DNA of 64,000 bases from Coix lacryma-jobi var. lacryma-jobi (Eukaryota > Streptophyta > Magnoliopsida > Poales > Poaceae), in NCBI GenBank assembly GCA_009763385.1, contig CM019822.1, positions 11,626,127 to 11,690,126 of the forward strand, read 5' to 3'. Positions within the stretch are counted from its first letter, which is position 1; each line of letters begins with the position of its first letter. The position numbers and the translations under genes are program-made. Below, one piece after another: positions 35,816 to 48,034 of this stretch. A model generated the notes under the pieces. It ran no database searches. It was not told the origin of the DNA and was given only the letters and a program-made list of their open reading frames with translations.

Positions 35816-36031
35816 TCCCGCTCCGAAGGTGTGGTCGCGGTATTTGGGGACCAGGACATTGCAAGGACAGCTGAAGGGAACGTAGCCCCGGGGCAACGTA
35901 ATGTACACAATTTGTCAAAACCTCCAACCCCCGTATCAGCGTCGAGGCGAGGTCCGCAATGACAGAGTGAAGGCGGCGCAAAGGATGAAACCAAACAAGT
36001 CCAACTCTTCGAGGGTAATGCCGAAAGAAAA

Positions 36032-37365
36032 GTGATCATCTCAGCCAATCTAGACCCTCAATCAGAAGGCAACCTCGTCACCTTCCTCAGAGACAATTTC
36101 GACACCTTCGCTTGGTCCGCCGAAGACCTAAAAGGAGTCAACAGATCAATGATCGAGCATAGCCTGAACATCAAGACAGGTTATCGCCCAATCAAACAAA
36201 AGCTTCGCAAGATGTCAGAAGAAAGAAAGGAGGCAGCGAAGGCTGAGGTAAAAAGGCTTCTGGACGCAGGCGTCATTCGCCCAGTCATACCCAACTTGGC
36301 TCTCAAATGTGGTCCTAGTCCAAAAGAAGAATAAAAAATGGCGAATGTGCGTCGATTTCACTTGCTTGAACAAAGCCTGTCCGAAGGATGACTTCCCCCT
36401 ACCAAATATAAGCACCCTGGTCGACAGAGCGGCAGGCTGCCAAATGCTATCCCTCCTCGACTGCTTCTCAGGCTATCACCAAATCTGGATGAATGAAGAA
36501 GACGAAGAAAAAACAAGCTTCATCACACCCCGGGCACTTTCTGCTTCCGAAGAATGGCAGAAGGTTTGAAAAATGCAGGCTCAACCTTCGCTCGCATGAC
36601 CTCCGAAGTTTTCAAGGATGAGCATGCAGTCTCCGCCTATGTCGACGACCTAGTCGTTCAAAGCGAACTAAAAGAAACCACATACCAGACTTATCGAGGG
36701 TATTCAGCAACCTCCGGTCCGCCGGACTGAAACTAAACCCAGAAAAATGTGTTTTCGGGGTAAGCGAAGGCAAGTTGCTAGGTTGCATCGTCTCAGCCAG
36801 AGGAATCGAAGCCAACCCTGAGAAGATTGATGCCATCATGAACATGGAACCGCCGACGACCAAGAAAGCAGCTCAACGTCTGACCGGTCGTTTGGCAGCA
36901 CTTAGCAGATTCATCTCAAGATCCGCAGAGCGAGGGTTACCATTTTTTCGAAACACTCAGAAGCAATGCTCCTTTCACTGGGGCCCCCAGCAGCAAAAGG
37001 CCTTCGAGGAGTTGAAAAAATATCTGACCAGCTTGACTGCCCTAACCAGCCCAAGCAAGGGAGACTTGTTGTTGCTTTACGTCGCAGCTTCGCCACACGC
37101 TGCAAGCGCAGTCCTCATCAAGGAGCTCCACGAAAACAACAAAACCAGACAACCCCCAATTTACTATGTTTCAGAAACCCTCGAAGGCCCAAAGAGAAAC
37201 TATTCGGAGCTTGAGAAAATAGCATACGCCGTCGTCATGGCATCAAGAAAGCTCAAGCACTATTTCCAGGCTCACGAGATACATGTACCTTCGACGTACC
37301 CTCTCGAGAACATTTTCAAAAAACGAAGCCGTTGGAAGAATAGCAAAATGGGCAGTCGAGCTTAA
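36032..37365 (+). pseudogene. pol: Reverse transcriptase and gypsy RNase H of element D
   Basis: RT begins with SMIEHSLNIKTGYRPIKQK (about 36150) and AEVKRLLDAGVIRPV, then in a second frame KWRMCVDFTCLNKACPKDD (about 36340) and LLDCFSGYHQIWMNEEDEE. The catalytic YVDD box reads YVDDLVVQS at 36638-36664. The gypsy RNase H follows: FHWGPQQQKAFEELKKYL (about 36975), LYVAASPHAASAVL and YSELEKIAYAVVMASRKLK (about 37200). Frame changes near 36330, 36570, 36690 and 37320 break the ORF. Confidence 0.85.
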
Positions 37366-37369
37366 TAGT

Positions 37370-38235
37370 TATGCTGTAACCTTCGTTGGCAGAACAGCGA
37401 TCAAATCACAGGTGCTGGCTGATTTCATAGCAGAATGGACACCCGACCCTCGCCCCGGCGAGCTGCAGCAGGACCAGTTTTGGATCGTTTACGTCGATGG
37501 GGCCTGGGGCGCAACTGGAGCCGGTGCCTCGGCTATTCTAATCTCGCCTTCCGGGTCGAAGCTGAGATACGCACGAAGGCTGGATTTCAAGTGCACAAAC
37601 AACTCCGCTGAATATGAGGCTGTGATTCTGGCACTTTCAAGGTTGCGTTCACTATCAGTCCGAAGGGCACTCATCAACACAAACTCTCAAGTCATTGCGG
37701 GGCACATTGAAAAGAACTACAAAGCAAAAGATCCAGAGCTTCAAAAGTATTTTCAATATGTACGAAGGTTAGAATCTTTCTTCCTCGGCATAACCGTAAA
37801 AGCAATATCGAGGACTGAAAACAGCGAAGCAGATTGCTTAGCCAAAGCAGCCGCGCAGCAGCTACAGCTCCCTCCGGACGTGTTCTACGAGGTATCCACT
37901 CGGTCAGCCTTCGAAGCTTCCGAAATCAGCATCAAGCTGATCAACACAATTCAGTGCGAGGATTGGAGAGCACCTATCATGGCCTACATCAGAGGACTCC
38001 ATGAACCCAGCTCCAAAGAGGAAGAGAACAGACTAAAGCAAAGAGTGCGAGGGTACAAGATTGTGGATAACACCTTGTTCAAAGCTTCGGTAACCTCACC
38101 TTGGCTCAAGTGCGTGTCACAGTCCGAAGGTACCGGCATTCTCAAACTCATCCACGAAGGTATATGCGGTTCACACAATGGCCCAAGAGCATTAGTAGGA
38201 AAGGCTTTCCGGCAAGGTTTCTACTGGCCAACTGC
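37370..38235 (+). pseudogene. pol: Archaeal-type RNase H and start of integrase, element D (first part)
   Basis: An open frame reads FWIVYVDGAWGATGAGAS (37480 on), NNSAEYEAVILALSRL and AISRTENSEADCLAKAA (about 37805), the second RNase H that marks the Tat lineage. It runs on into integrase with HEGICGSHNGPRALVGKAF and FYWPTA at 38153-38235, giving the first two histidines of the HHCC zinc finger. Element C is inserted at 38236; the two cysteines are at 48060-48090, 9.8 kb away. Confidence 0.85.
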
Positions 38236-40637
38236 TGAAGGGTCGAGATGGCGGACTAGAGGGGGGTGAATAGTCCTTTTTAAAAACTTAAACTTAATTG
38301 CAGCGGAATGGCTAACCGAAATAAATGCGGAATTAAAACTATCGATCTAGCCAGGACTACACCCCTCTACTTATACTCTATGACACCTTATAAAAGATCC
38401 TAAACAATGCAAATAAGGTGTCGGGCTAGCTAAAGCTCACCTAACCAATTCTAGAAGCAAGGTCACACAATCCTATGCCACTAGTACTTTAAGCACGAGG
38501 GAGCTCCTACACAAACTAGCAAGCAAAGCACAAAGCCTAAGCTCACTAGCAATGCTCATAAACAAGGCTACACAGGCCAAATTAGAGAGCTCAACTTAGC
38601 TACACAAACTAGATAGCTACACAAGCACAATATGTATGAAAGTAAATATAAGCTTATGTATGGAGATTGCAAACCACCGAGAAGAGTAGACAATGTTGAC
38701 ACGGTGATTTTTCCCGAGGTTCACTTGGTTGCCACCAAGCTAGTCCCCGTTGTGTCGACCACACACTTTGGTAGTTCGGCGGCTAATAGGCACCACACCT
38801 AGCTCGACACTCGAGCGCCGCAAGAACTCACCCACAAGTGAGGGTAACTCAATGACACGCGCAATCCACTAGAGTTGCTCTTCGCGATCCCCGCGGGGCG
38901 AGCACAATGCCCCTCACAATCCTTCTCCGGAGCCACGCACAATCTTCACGCGGGCTTCACGACGGAGACTCGATCACCAAGCCGTCTAGGAGGTGGCAAC
39001 CTCCAAGAGTAATAAGCACCACCGGCTTGCAACTCGAACACCTAGTGCCACTCGATGCAATCTCTCAAAGCAACGCACTAGAATCGCTCACTCGCAATAG
39101 ATCCGCACACTAGCAAGCACAAGCGAGTTAGAGGGCTCCCAAGCACATCCACACAGCCACCAAGGCTTTGGAGTGCACCAACATCAACCTAGGGCCGGCC
39201 ACAACGACTATATATAGAGCGGGGGAGGGCGGCGGCCCGATCCCCATCTTTTTGCGCTTTGCCGGTAGTACCGGCCCCTCCTGGGCGGTAGTACCGGCCT
39301 TGGTCAAACTAGCCGTTTCCTCACATCCCGCTGATTAAGGCGAAGTACCGATCCCTGGTCGGTTCCTCCGAGGTCGGTAGTACTGAGTTAATGGCGGTAC
39401 TACCGCCAGGCCAAAATCGCCGCGAACAAGAGCTCTGCGAAAAACCAGTCACTACCGACCTTGCGTCGGTACCACCGTGGGCGGTAGTACCGAGGTAATG
39501 GCGGTACTACCGGCAAGCCATTTTTCAAAACAACAGAGAGCCTCGCGAAAAACCAGCCACTACCGACCTTGCGTCGGTACCACCGTGGGCGGTAGTACCG
39601 AGGTAATGGCGGTACTACCGACAAGCCATTTTTCAGAACTACAGAGAGCCTCGCGAAACTCCTCAGGGCCACGGTACCACCGACCATCCGGTCGGTACCA
39701 CCGCCGGCGGTAGTACCGAGGTAATAGCGGTACCACCGCCAGGCCAAAAACTTCCCATTACAGAGAGGGCTGCACGCAGCACCTATGGGCGGTACCACCG
39801 ACCACCCTGGTCGGTACCACCGACCATACACAGAAAACTCCATTTTCTTCTCCGTTTTGATCCAAACCAACTCCAACAACTTCTCCTTTGCAAATGTGCT
39901 AACACCAACAAGTGTACAACATCATGTGCATGTGTGTTAGCATTTTCACAAACATATTCAAAGATTTTCACTTGCTCTCACCACGCCACTCGATCTTAGT
40001 AACATCGCAAAGTTAGATCGCTCAAGTGGCACTAGATGACCGATATGCAAACAAGTTTGCTCCTCTTAATAGTACGGCCATCTATCCTAAACCCGGTCAT
40101 AATCTTCTCTACACACCTATGACCGGTGAAATGAAATGCCCTACAAATATCCTTTGCCTTGCGCATTCCATTCATCTCCTTCGGTGTTGATGCAACACAT
40201 GCACCAACCTATCTTCAAATGATATGATCCACTTCATATCATCACATGGCCTCCATGGTCCATCGATCTTGACATCACTTGCTCTTCACCATCGCTTCGG
40301 TCCTTTGGCGCCAAGTCTTGCTTAAGCCTCCCGACACTCGGTACCAACGGCTTCAAAGCCTCAACTTGCCCTTCACCTTCGCAACCGGTCCATCAAGCCA
40401 AGTCTTGCCTTGATCTTCTCCATCTTAGCCATATGACCACATGTCATGTCACATATGCAATAAGCTCCTTCATCACATGTATGAGCCTTGCAACATCTTC
40501 CAAGCCATTTCACCTCTATGGCATATGTTGCTCACACATGATCACCTATGGACTAATCACCTGTGTAATTTACTTCAAACACCATTAGTCCACCTAAAGT
40601 TGTCACTCAATTACCAAAACCAAACTAGGACCTTTCA
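38236..40637 (-). repeat. 3' LTR of element C
   Basis: Plus-strand ends are TGAAGGGTCGAGATGG and CTAGGACCTTTCA. Bases 39250-39840 hold a dense array of CGGTAGTACCG, CGGTACTACCG and CGGTACCACCG palindromic words. CTATATATAGAGC at about 39207-39219 is a TATA-like sequence of uncertain role. Short frames here are not genes. Confidence 0.88.
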
Positions 40638-43600
40638 ATCTCCCCCTTTTTGGTAATTGATGACAACTCTACAAAGATATGGAAATTAAGCTCTTTGGAT
40701 TCTATGTTACTTATCCAACATTAAGACCATATTAGAGAATTTGGATAAGCACCATACAACCCGACTTTGTAGTGTTAACTCCCCCTACATGTGTGCTCAA
40801 ATGGTTTGGTTTCAAGCTTGCACACATGCATAAATATGAAATTTGTGGGAGTGTTAGCACTACTAAGTGATGCTAAGGTATACATGATGAAATTTTACCT
40901 TTGAAGCGTGCATACCACATTTGATTCATCCTTAGCATCGAAGAGTAGCTAGACATCATAAAAACTAGAAACACTCCGTGAGATCAACATTAATAGCAAG
41001 GGTCTAGTTTTGCATTAAAAACACAAGTCTAGCTATTAACCTATGCATGCTAGTTATCAATTCATCAATTAAATCCTATAACTAGCATACACCACACAAT
41101 CATGCATAAAAAATTTTAAAACTTATGCAATGCAAGCAAGCACATGATTATGCACATATCAAATGCAACAACCAAGTTCATGAGCTTGCTCCCCCTACTT
41201 GTGCTCTCATTGTCCAAGAATTTTGATCCTTCAATCTTGCTCCCTCTTGATCCATGTCCATCTTCTTTTCTCCCTCTTTCCTTGACATATCATAATTGAC
41301 ATATCTTTTCCATAACTTCTCCCCCTTTGTCATCAATGACCATAAAAGGTATGCTCTTTTCTCACAAAGGGTGACACTAGGGTAGATGGTTGACACTTTA
41401 GGCTTCATTTTTGATGGACACTACTATATGTGTTGGAATGAAACCCACTTGAAGGATCTTTGACCTGATACCACTAGGTGGGGGCACCTCCCTTATGTCA
41501 TAGCATGGGTCATCCAATTGATAAACTTGAGCTCTTGTTGGAGAGGGATGCTTTGCTTGATTTGATCACTTATATTGAGGATCACTTGAAGTCTTGTAGG
41601 ATACCACTTGAATGAAAGTTTAAACTTGATATCCATTTGCATTATTGTCTTCTTCTTGAACTCTTGTCGTCTTCATGAGCTTCTCATTTGTGACTTGAAC
41701 TAGGCAATATTGCATAAGATATCTAACTCGGTTGTGCTCTAGAGTAAGCTTCTTCACACATCTTTCAATGGTTATCTTACTCATGTTGAATTAGACACTT
41801 GAATGTTCATCTCTAGATCAAGTACTTGGGTTCACTAGCTCATGAACAAATTCACATACTATCCACTAGATCATATAGTCAATCAAGCAATAGTGGTAGG
41901 CTATGAATTTAAACTTTTCAATTGTTATGCATGATCCTATTGAGCATGTACTATATGCACTAACCGCATACTAGTAAGGGATGAATATGATCATGCACAT
42001 TACAATGATACCTTTGCTATCTTGGAGTAGAGGATAGTCATTTGATTCCAATTAAGCTCCAAATAGCAATGTGAAGTCCATGGTGAAGACCAATATATAC
42101 CAATTGATAGAACAAATCTTCACTCATATGATTAAGTGCGCTATCTTGTTGTGGTTGGCTTGCTTCTTCATTTGAACATAGCTTGCATATGAATACCACT
42201 TGAATTGTCATGATTTGCTTTACTATCTTGCATGTTGCTTGCTTTGCTTGGTCAATCTTTCATTGCTTCAACTAAGCATCTCAAATATCCTTTGAATCAC
42301 CACTTCCATATTAGCCTTCCAAGTATCATACTTGGTTAACCTACCAAAGGCGGCAAGCCCCTACAAAAGGGAGAAGTGACCTCTCTCCAAAGAACCATCC
42401 TTGATACTCACTTGAATTGACCTTGTTTGATTGATCCAATTAAACTCTTCTTGAAATGTGACTTTGAATTCCTCTTTGAGTCCTTTTCTTTCTTCCAAAT
42501 GATCTTCAATTTGATACTAGAGCTTGATCTTTATCTTCATCTTGATGTTGTCTTGATCTTCAATTTGAGTACCAAATGTGTGCCAATACACTTCTTAATC
42601 AAATGAACTTGTACTCATCTTTGTCATACTTCTAGCTCATTTCAAAACCAAACATTGGTCCCTCAACCACTTATAAACCTGATTCCAACTTGAGGACCTT
42701 TCAATCAAAGTGACTCTAGATTAATCCAATGTTAGTCACTTTCTGGCAGATTCTGTCCACTTGATTCAAACATGCATATCTCCCAAAATATAAGTCCAAT
42801 GACCATGAAATTTGGTGGAGATGTGTCTCACTATGTATTCTAGCAGCCATAAAAATTTGAGCTTCATTGACTTTCTAGATTGCTACCAGATTTCAATTCT
42901 TTCCATAGTACTACATGCTGAAAACTGCTGCACATAGTTGACAAGATCTACTCCAAAACCAAAGTACATCTTATCCAATATCATGAATTTTGCACAGCAG
43001 CTAATATCATAAGTGTAGAGCATGTGTACCAAATTTCAAGCCAATCCAAAAAGATTTGATCATCCAACATGGCTATCTTCTCAGCTCACTCAGATTTTGC
43101 AATATTGAACAACTTTGAGCAATTGAGCTATACTCTACCAATTTGAATCAAACTTGAAGCTAACTTGTTTGAAACAATCTCACAAGACATACATCCATTC
43201 AAATCACTTACTAAAAGAAGTCTCATGAACATCCATTCAATTCAAACTAACTCAATTTTGATCACTAAGCATCAAATCCATTCAATCATCTTATAGCAAG
43301 CAACATATGCATATATCCGATTCATTATCTCATATGCATCTAAAATAATACGATCAACTAGAGATATACCTTAGTAGCTCATGATCATCCAAAAGCAAGC
43401 TTCAACTAAATTTGATTGCAAGCCTTCAAATATTCCATTTTACCACCACAACTTGATCTTTTGCACTTGTATGTTATAGCACTTGGACTTCACTCTTTGG
43501 TCTTGGCATTGGGATGGATTTGCACTAAGCTTCATTACTTGATTCACTCACATGATGATCAACATAGAACAAATTGAATCAAGTCTCCAATGCCATGGTA
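40638..43600 (-). other. Element C: AT-rich non-coding interior with repeated polypurine tracts
   Basis: On the minus strand a purine tract (AAAAAGGGGGAGAT) abuts the LTR at 40638. Repeats of the same CTCCCCCT-type run occur at about 40780 (ACTCCCCCTACATGTG), 41188 (GCTCCCCCTACTTGTG) and 41318 (TCTCCCCCTTTGTCATC). The rest, to 43600, is AT-rich with no open frame over 80 codons and no recognisable protein, where pol would be expected in a complete element. Confidence 0.7.
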
Positions 43601-43611
43601 CCTACACGCAA

Positions 43612-45260
43612 TCATCCACTTTTTGATGGTACCCAAACTAGTTTGGGTCCTCTCAAGTTAGGTGCAACATACTTTGGCATAGCCTTAGTATGAGTAGCGG
43701 GATGTTTTGCAATAGCGACCAATGTGGTACCATTTACATCCTTCCTAAGCATAGAATCATTAGTAATTGAAATAGGCTTAGGGTCCATACCTAGGGGACA
43801 TGAATGAGCCATGTGTCCCCTTTCCCCCGCATGAGTAGCACTTCTCTTTGATTGAGCCTTCTCTTCTTTGCTCATTTGTTGCTTCTCATTGCCTTGCCTC
43901 TCATGAGTTGCTTGAGCCTTCTTCTCAAGCTTGTTAGGACACTTCGAGGCAAAGTGTCCCATATCACCACACTTGTAGCACTTGATGTGAGCCAAATCTT
44001 TCTTCTCATCTTGATTCTTGCTCATCATCTTGGCATCTTGGATATGAGTTGGATGCCTTGCTCTTCCGCCCCTTCTTGTTTTCTTCTTCTTCATCAAGTC
44101 ACCATCTTGATGGTTGTTCTTGATTTGAGCTTGGGGCTTCTCTTTTGGCTCAACTTGTGGCTTTAGTTGAGGCTCATCTTGTTGCTTCACCAATCGCTTG
44201 GTTGGGCACATAGAGGTGAGATGTCCTCTAGTGCGGCACTTGAAGCACTTGACATGCTTGAGCCTTTCTTCTTCTTCTCCTCAACTTGAGCTTTTCTTTG
44301 TCGGGGCAAGCATTTGCAAGATGTCCCATTTCATGGCACCGATAGCACATGAAATGAGATAGCTTCTTCTTGTTCTTGCTTCTTCATCTCTCTTTCATAC
44401 TTCTTCTTTCCCCATCTTTTGCCTTGATCTTGCTCTTGTTGAAGCCAATGCCACTCTTGTCACCATAGCTCTTTTGATTCTTCAATATGTGCTCAAAGGT
44501 GACTTTGGAGTGTAGCACCTCTCTAACTTGTTGCTCAAATTCTTCACTTCACTTTTGAGCTCATTGTTCTCCTTTAAAATGTTAGTCTCACAAGATGAGA
44601 AAGAACAAGCATTTATGTGTGAAGAACATGGCATAGATAATAAATCATCACAGGAGGTGGATACATGCTTCTTCTCTACATCACAAGGATTAGTCACATG
44701 TTGCAATTTATCATTTGACCCAAATGATGAGCTCTCACTAGTTTTAGTTTCTTCATTAGAAAGCTTCTTAGTGAGAAAGCATGGTCTTGTACCAAGTTGT
44801 CATGAGCAACACTAAGTTCCTCATGAGTCAATTTAAGCTCATCATGTGAACAAGTAGTGACATAAAGTAGATGCTTTTGTTGTTCACATGCATACTTTAG
44901 AAATGAGTTTTCTTTTTCCAATTTTGCATTTTTAGACATCTCATTTTCTAAAGCGATGGTCATGCTAGCATATTTACTCAAGAGCTCCATATGCATTAAG
45001 ATCAATCACATTAGCTTTGCAAACCTTAGTGTCACCGTGTGACATGAAGCATGTGATGTAGTGGTTGGAGAGCTCGAAGAAGTATCACTCTCATAGCCGG
45101 AGCATGAACCATCATCATCAAGTGTGCTCGGAATATCATCATCACTTGCATCACTTGAGCTTGAGGTGGAGCAATCTTCCACAATCACGGAGTTGTGGGT
45201 CTTGCTCAACCACCTCGCTGCCATCTCTATGTGATCCTCCTCCTTGAATTGCCATCATCC
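43612..45260 (-). pseudogene. gag: Gag-like gene of element C with four zinc knuckles, frameshifted
   Basis: Minus strand. The N-terminal part (45224 down) is serine-rich and acidic (SSSDASDDDIPSTLDDDG), then a coiled-coil-like stretch (about 45005-44700). Four CX2CX4HX4C knuckles follow: CYRCHEMGHLANAC (44306-44347), CFKCRTRGHLTSMC (44206-44247), CYKCGDMGHFASKC (43939-43980) and CYSCGERGHMAHSC (43798-43840). The last is 43 nt instead of 42, so an extra G in a G run puts it out of frame. Linkers are Lys-rich. The frame is broken in several places. The usual gag core seen in element B was not recognised. Confidence 0.7.
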
Positions 45261-45626
45261 CAAATAGAGAAATCACCGTAGAGATATTTGAGTGCCATCC
45301 AAATATCATGGGCACTCACCGAAGTCATCACCCTGCCAAATATCTCATCTTGCAAAGCATTTGTTTAGAAAACATTGGGCTTGTGCATCGAGTGTTAGGC
45401 AATCCTCTTGTGCTTGGGTTAGATTACTCTCATCCAAGGCATGAGTAAAACAACAACAACGATCCACCAAAACTTCGACCAAAAGCACGGAAATGATCAA
45501 GCATGAAGTTTCCATCGTGCATAGTGTGTGCCATCAAATATGTGTGTCACACTCAACATCTAGCAACTAGTCGCCATCCTCTCGGGTCGGTGAAGACACA
45601 AATGAGAGACCTCGCTCTGATACCAT
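45261..45626 (-). other. Element C leader and primer binding site
   Basis: On the minus strand the sequence after the LTR reads ATGGTATCAGAGCGAGGTCTC (plus 45606-45626), a match to the initiator-methionine tRNA primer site (TGGTATCAGAGC) used by copia elements. The rest of the leader shows weak gag-like frames without recognisable content. Confidence 0.75.
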
Positions 45627-48034
45627 TGAAGGGTCGAGATGGCGGACTAGAGGGGGGGGTGAATAGTCCTTTTTAAAAACTTAAACTTAATTGCAGCGGA
45701 ATGGCTAACCGAAATAAATGCGGAATTAAAACTATCGATCTAGCCAGGACTACACCCCTCTACTTATACTCTATGACACCTTATAAAAGATCCTAAACAA
45801 TGCAATAAGGTGTCGGGCTAGCTAAAGCTCACCTAACCAATTCTAGAAGCAAGGCCACACATCCTATGCCCTAGTACTTTAAGCACGAGGGAGCTCCTAC
45901 ACAAACTAGCAAGCAAAGCACAAAGCCTAAGCTCACTAGCAATGCTCAATAACAAGGCTACACAGGCCAAATTAGAGAGCTCAACTTAGCTACACAAACT
46001 AGATAGCTACACAAGCACAATATGTATGAAAGTAAATATAAGCTTATGTATGGAGATTGCAACCACCGAGAAGAGTAGACAATGTTGACACGGTGATTTT
46101 TCCCCGAGGTTCACTTGGTTGCACCAAGCTAGTCCCCGTTGTGTCGACCACACACTTTGGTAGTTCGGCGGCTAATAGGCACCACACCTAGCTCGACACT
46201 CGAGCGCCGCAAGAACTCACCCACAAGTGAGGGTAACTCAATGACACGCGCAATCCACTAGAGTTGCTCTTCGCGATCCCCGCGGGGCGAGCACAATGCC
46301 CCTCACAATCCTTCTCCGGAGCCACGCACAATCTTCACGCGGGCTTCACGACGGAGGACTCGATCACAAGCCGTCTAAGGTGGCAACCTCCAAGAGTAAT
46401 AAGCACCACCGGCTTGCAACTCGAACCACCTATGCCACTCGATGCAATCTCTCAAAGCAACGCACTAGAAATCGCTCACTCGCAATAGATCCGCACACTA
46501 GCAAGCACAAGCGAGTTAGAGGGCTCCCAAGCACATCCACACAAGCACCAAGGCTTTGGAGTGCACCACATCAACCTAGGGCCGGCCACAACGACTATAT
46601 TAGAGCGGGGGAGGGCGGCGGCCCGATCCCCATCTTTTTGCGCTTTGCCGGTAGTACCGGCCCCTCCTGGGCGGTAGTACCGGCCTTGGTCAAACTAGCC
46701 GTTTCCTCACATCCCGCTGATTAAGGCGAAGTACCGATCCCTGGTCGGTTCCTCGAGGTCGGTAGTACCGATTTTAATGGCGGTACTACCGCCAGGCCAA
46801 ATCGCCGCGAACAGAGAGCTCTGCGAAAAACCAGTCACTACCGACCTTGCGCGGGTACCACCAAGCGTGGGCGTAGTACGTCTGAGGTAATGGCGGTACT
46901 ACCGGCAAGCCATTTTTCAAAACAACAGAGAGCCTCGCGAAAACCAGCCACTACCGACCTGCGTCGGTAACCACACCTGGGCGGTAGTACCGAGGTAATG
47001 GCGGTAACTACCGACAAGCCATTTTTCAGAAACTACAGAGAGCCTCGCGAAACTCCTCGGGCCCGGTACCACCGACCAGCTCCGGTCGGTACACCCACCG
47101 GCGGTAGTACCGAAGTAATAGCGGTACCACCGCCAGGCCAAAAACGTCCCATTACAGAGAGGGCTGCAATCAGCACCTATGGGCGGTACCACCGACCACC
47201 CTGGTCGGTACCACCGACCATACACAGAAAACTCCATTTTCTTCTCCGTTTTGATCCAAACCAACTCCAACAACTTCTCCTTTGCAAATGTGCTAACACC
47301 AACAAGTGTACAACATCATGTGCATGTGTGTTAGCATTTTCACAAACATATTCAAAAGATTTTCACTTGCTCTCACCACGCCACTCGATCTTAGTAACAT
47401 CGCAAAGTTAGATCGCTCAAGTGGCACTAGATGACCGATATGCAAACAAGTTTGCTCCTCTTAATAGTACGGCCATCTATCCTAAACCCGGTCATAATCT
47501 TCTCTACACACCTATGACCGGTGAAATGAAATGCCCTACAAATATACCTTTGCCTTGCGCATTCCATTCCATCTCCTTCGGTGTTGATGCAACACATGCA
47601 CCAACCTATCTTCAAATGATATGATCCACTTCATATCATCACATGGCCTCCATGGTCCATCGATCTTGACATCACTTGCTCTTCACCATCGCTTCGGTCC
47701 TTTGGCGCCAAGTCTTGCTTAAGCCTCCCGACACTCGGTACCAACGGCTTCAAAGCCTCAACTTGCCCTTCACCTTCGCAACCGGTCCATCAAGCCAAGT
47801 CTTGCCTTGATCTTCTCCATCTTAGCCATATGACCACATGTCATGTCACATATGCAATAAGCTCCTTCATCACATGTATGAGCCTTGCAACATCTTCCAA
47901 GCCATTTCACCTCTATGGCATATGTTGCTCACACATGATCACCTATGGACTAATCACCTGTGTAATTTACTTCAAACACCATTAGTCCACCTAAAGTTGT
48001 CACTCAATTACCAAAACCAAACTAGGACCTTTCA
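45627..48034 (-). repeat. 5' LTR of element C
   Basis: It is the partner of the LTR at 38236. Outside the palindrome array the two match closely apart from single-base indels. Inside the array (46780-47130) this copy has disrupted palindromes, such as GGTAACCACACCTGGG where the other has GGTACCACCGTGGG. Confidence 0.88.

Larger units (their letters stand above)
38236..48034 (-). mobile_element. Non-autonomous Sirevirus-like copia element C
   Basis: LTRs at 38236-40637 (3' LTR) and 45627-48034 (5' LTR) are each about 2.4 kb, with perfect target duplication ACTGC (38231-38235, 48035-48039). The 4,989-bp interior carries a primer site, a gag-like region with four CCHC knuckles, and many purine tracts, but no protease, integrase or reverse transcriptase could be found on either strand. 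It would need proteins in trans, plausibly from a Sirevirus such as B. It is the innermost member of the nest. Confidence 0.88.
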
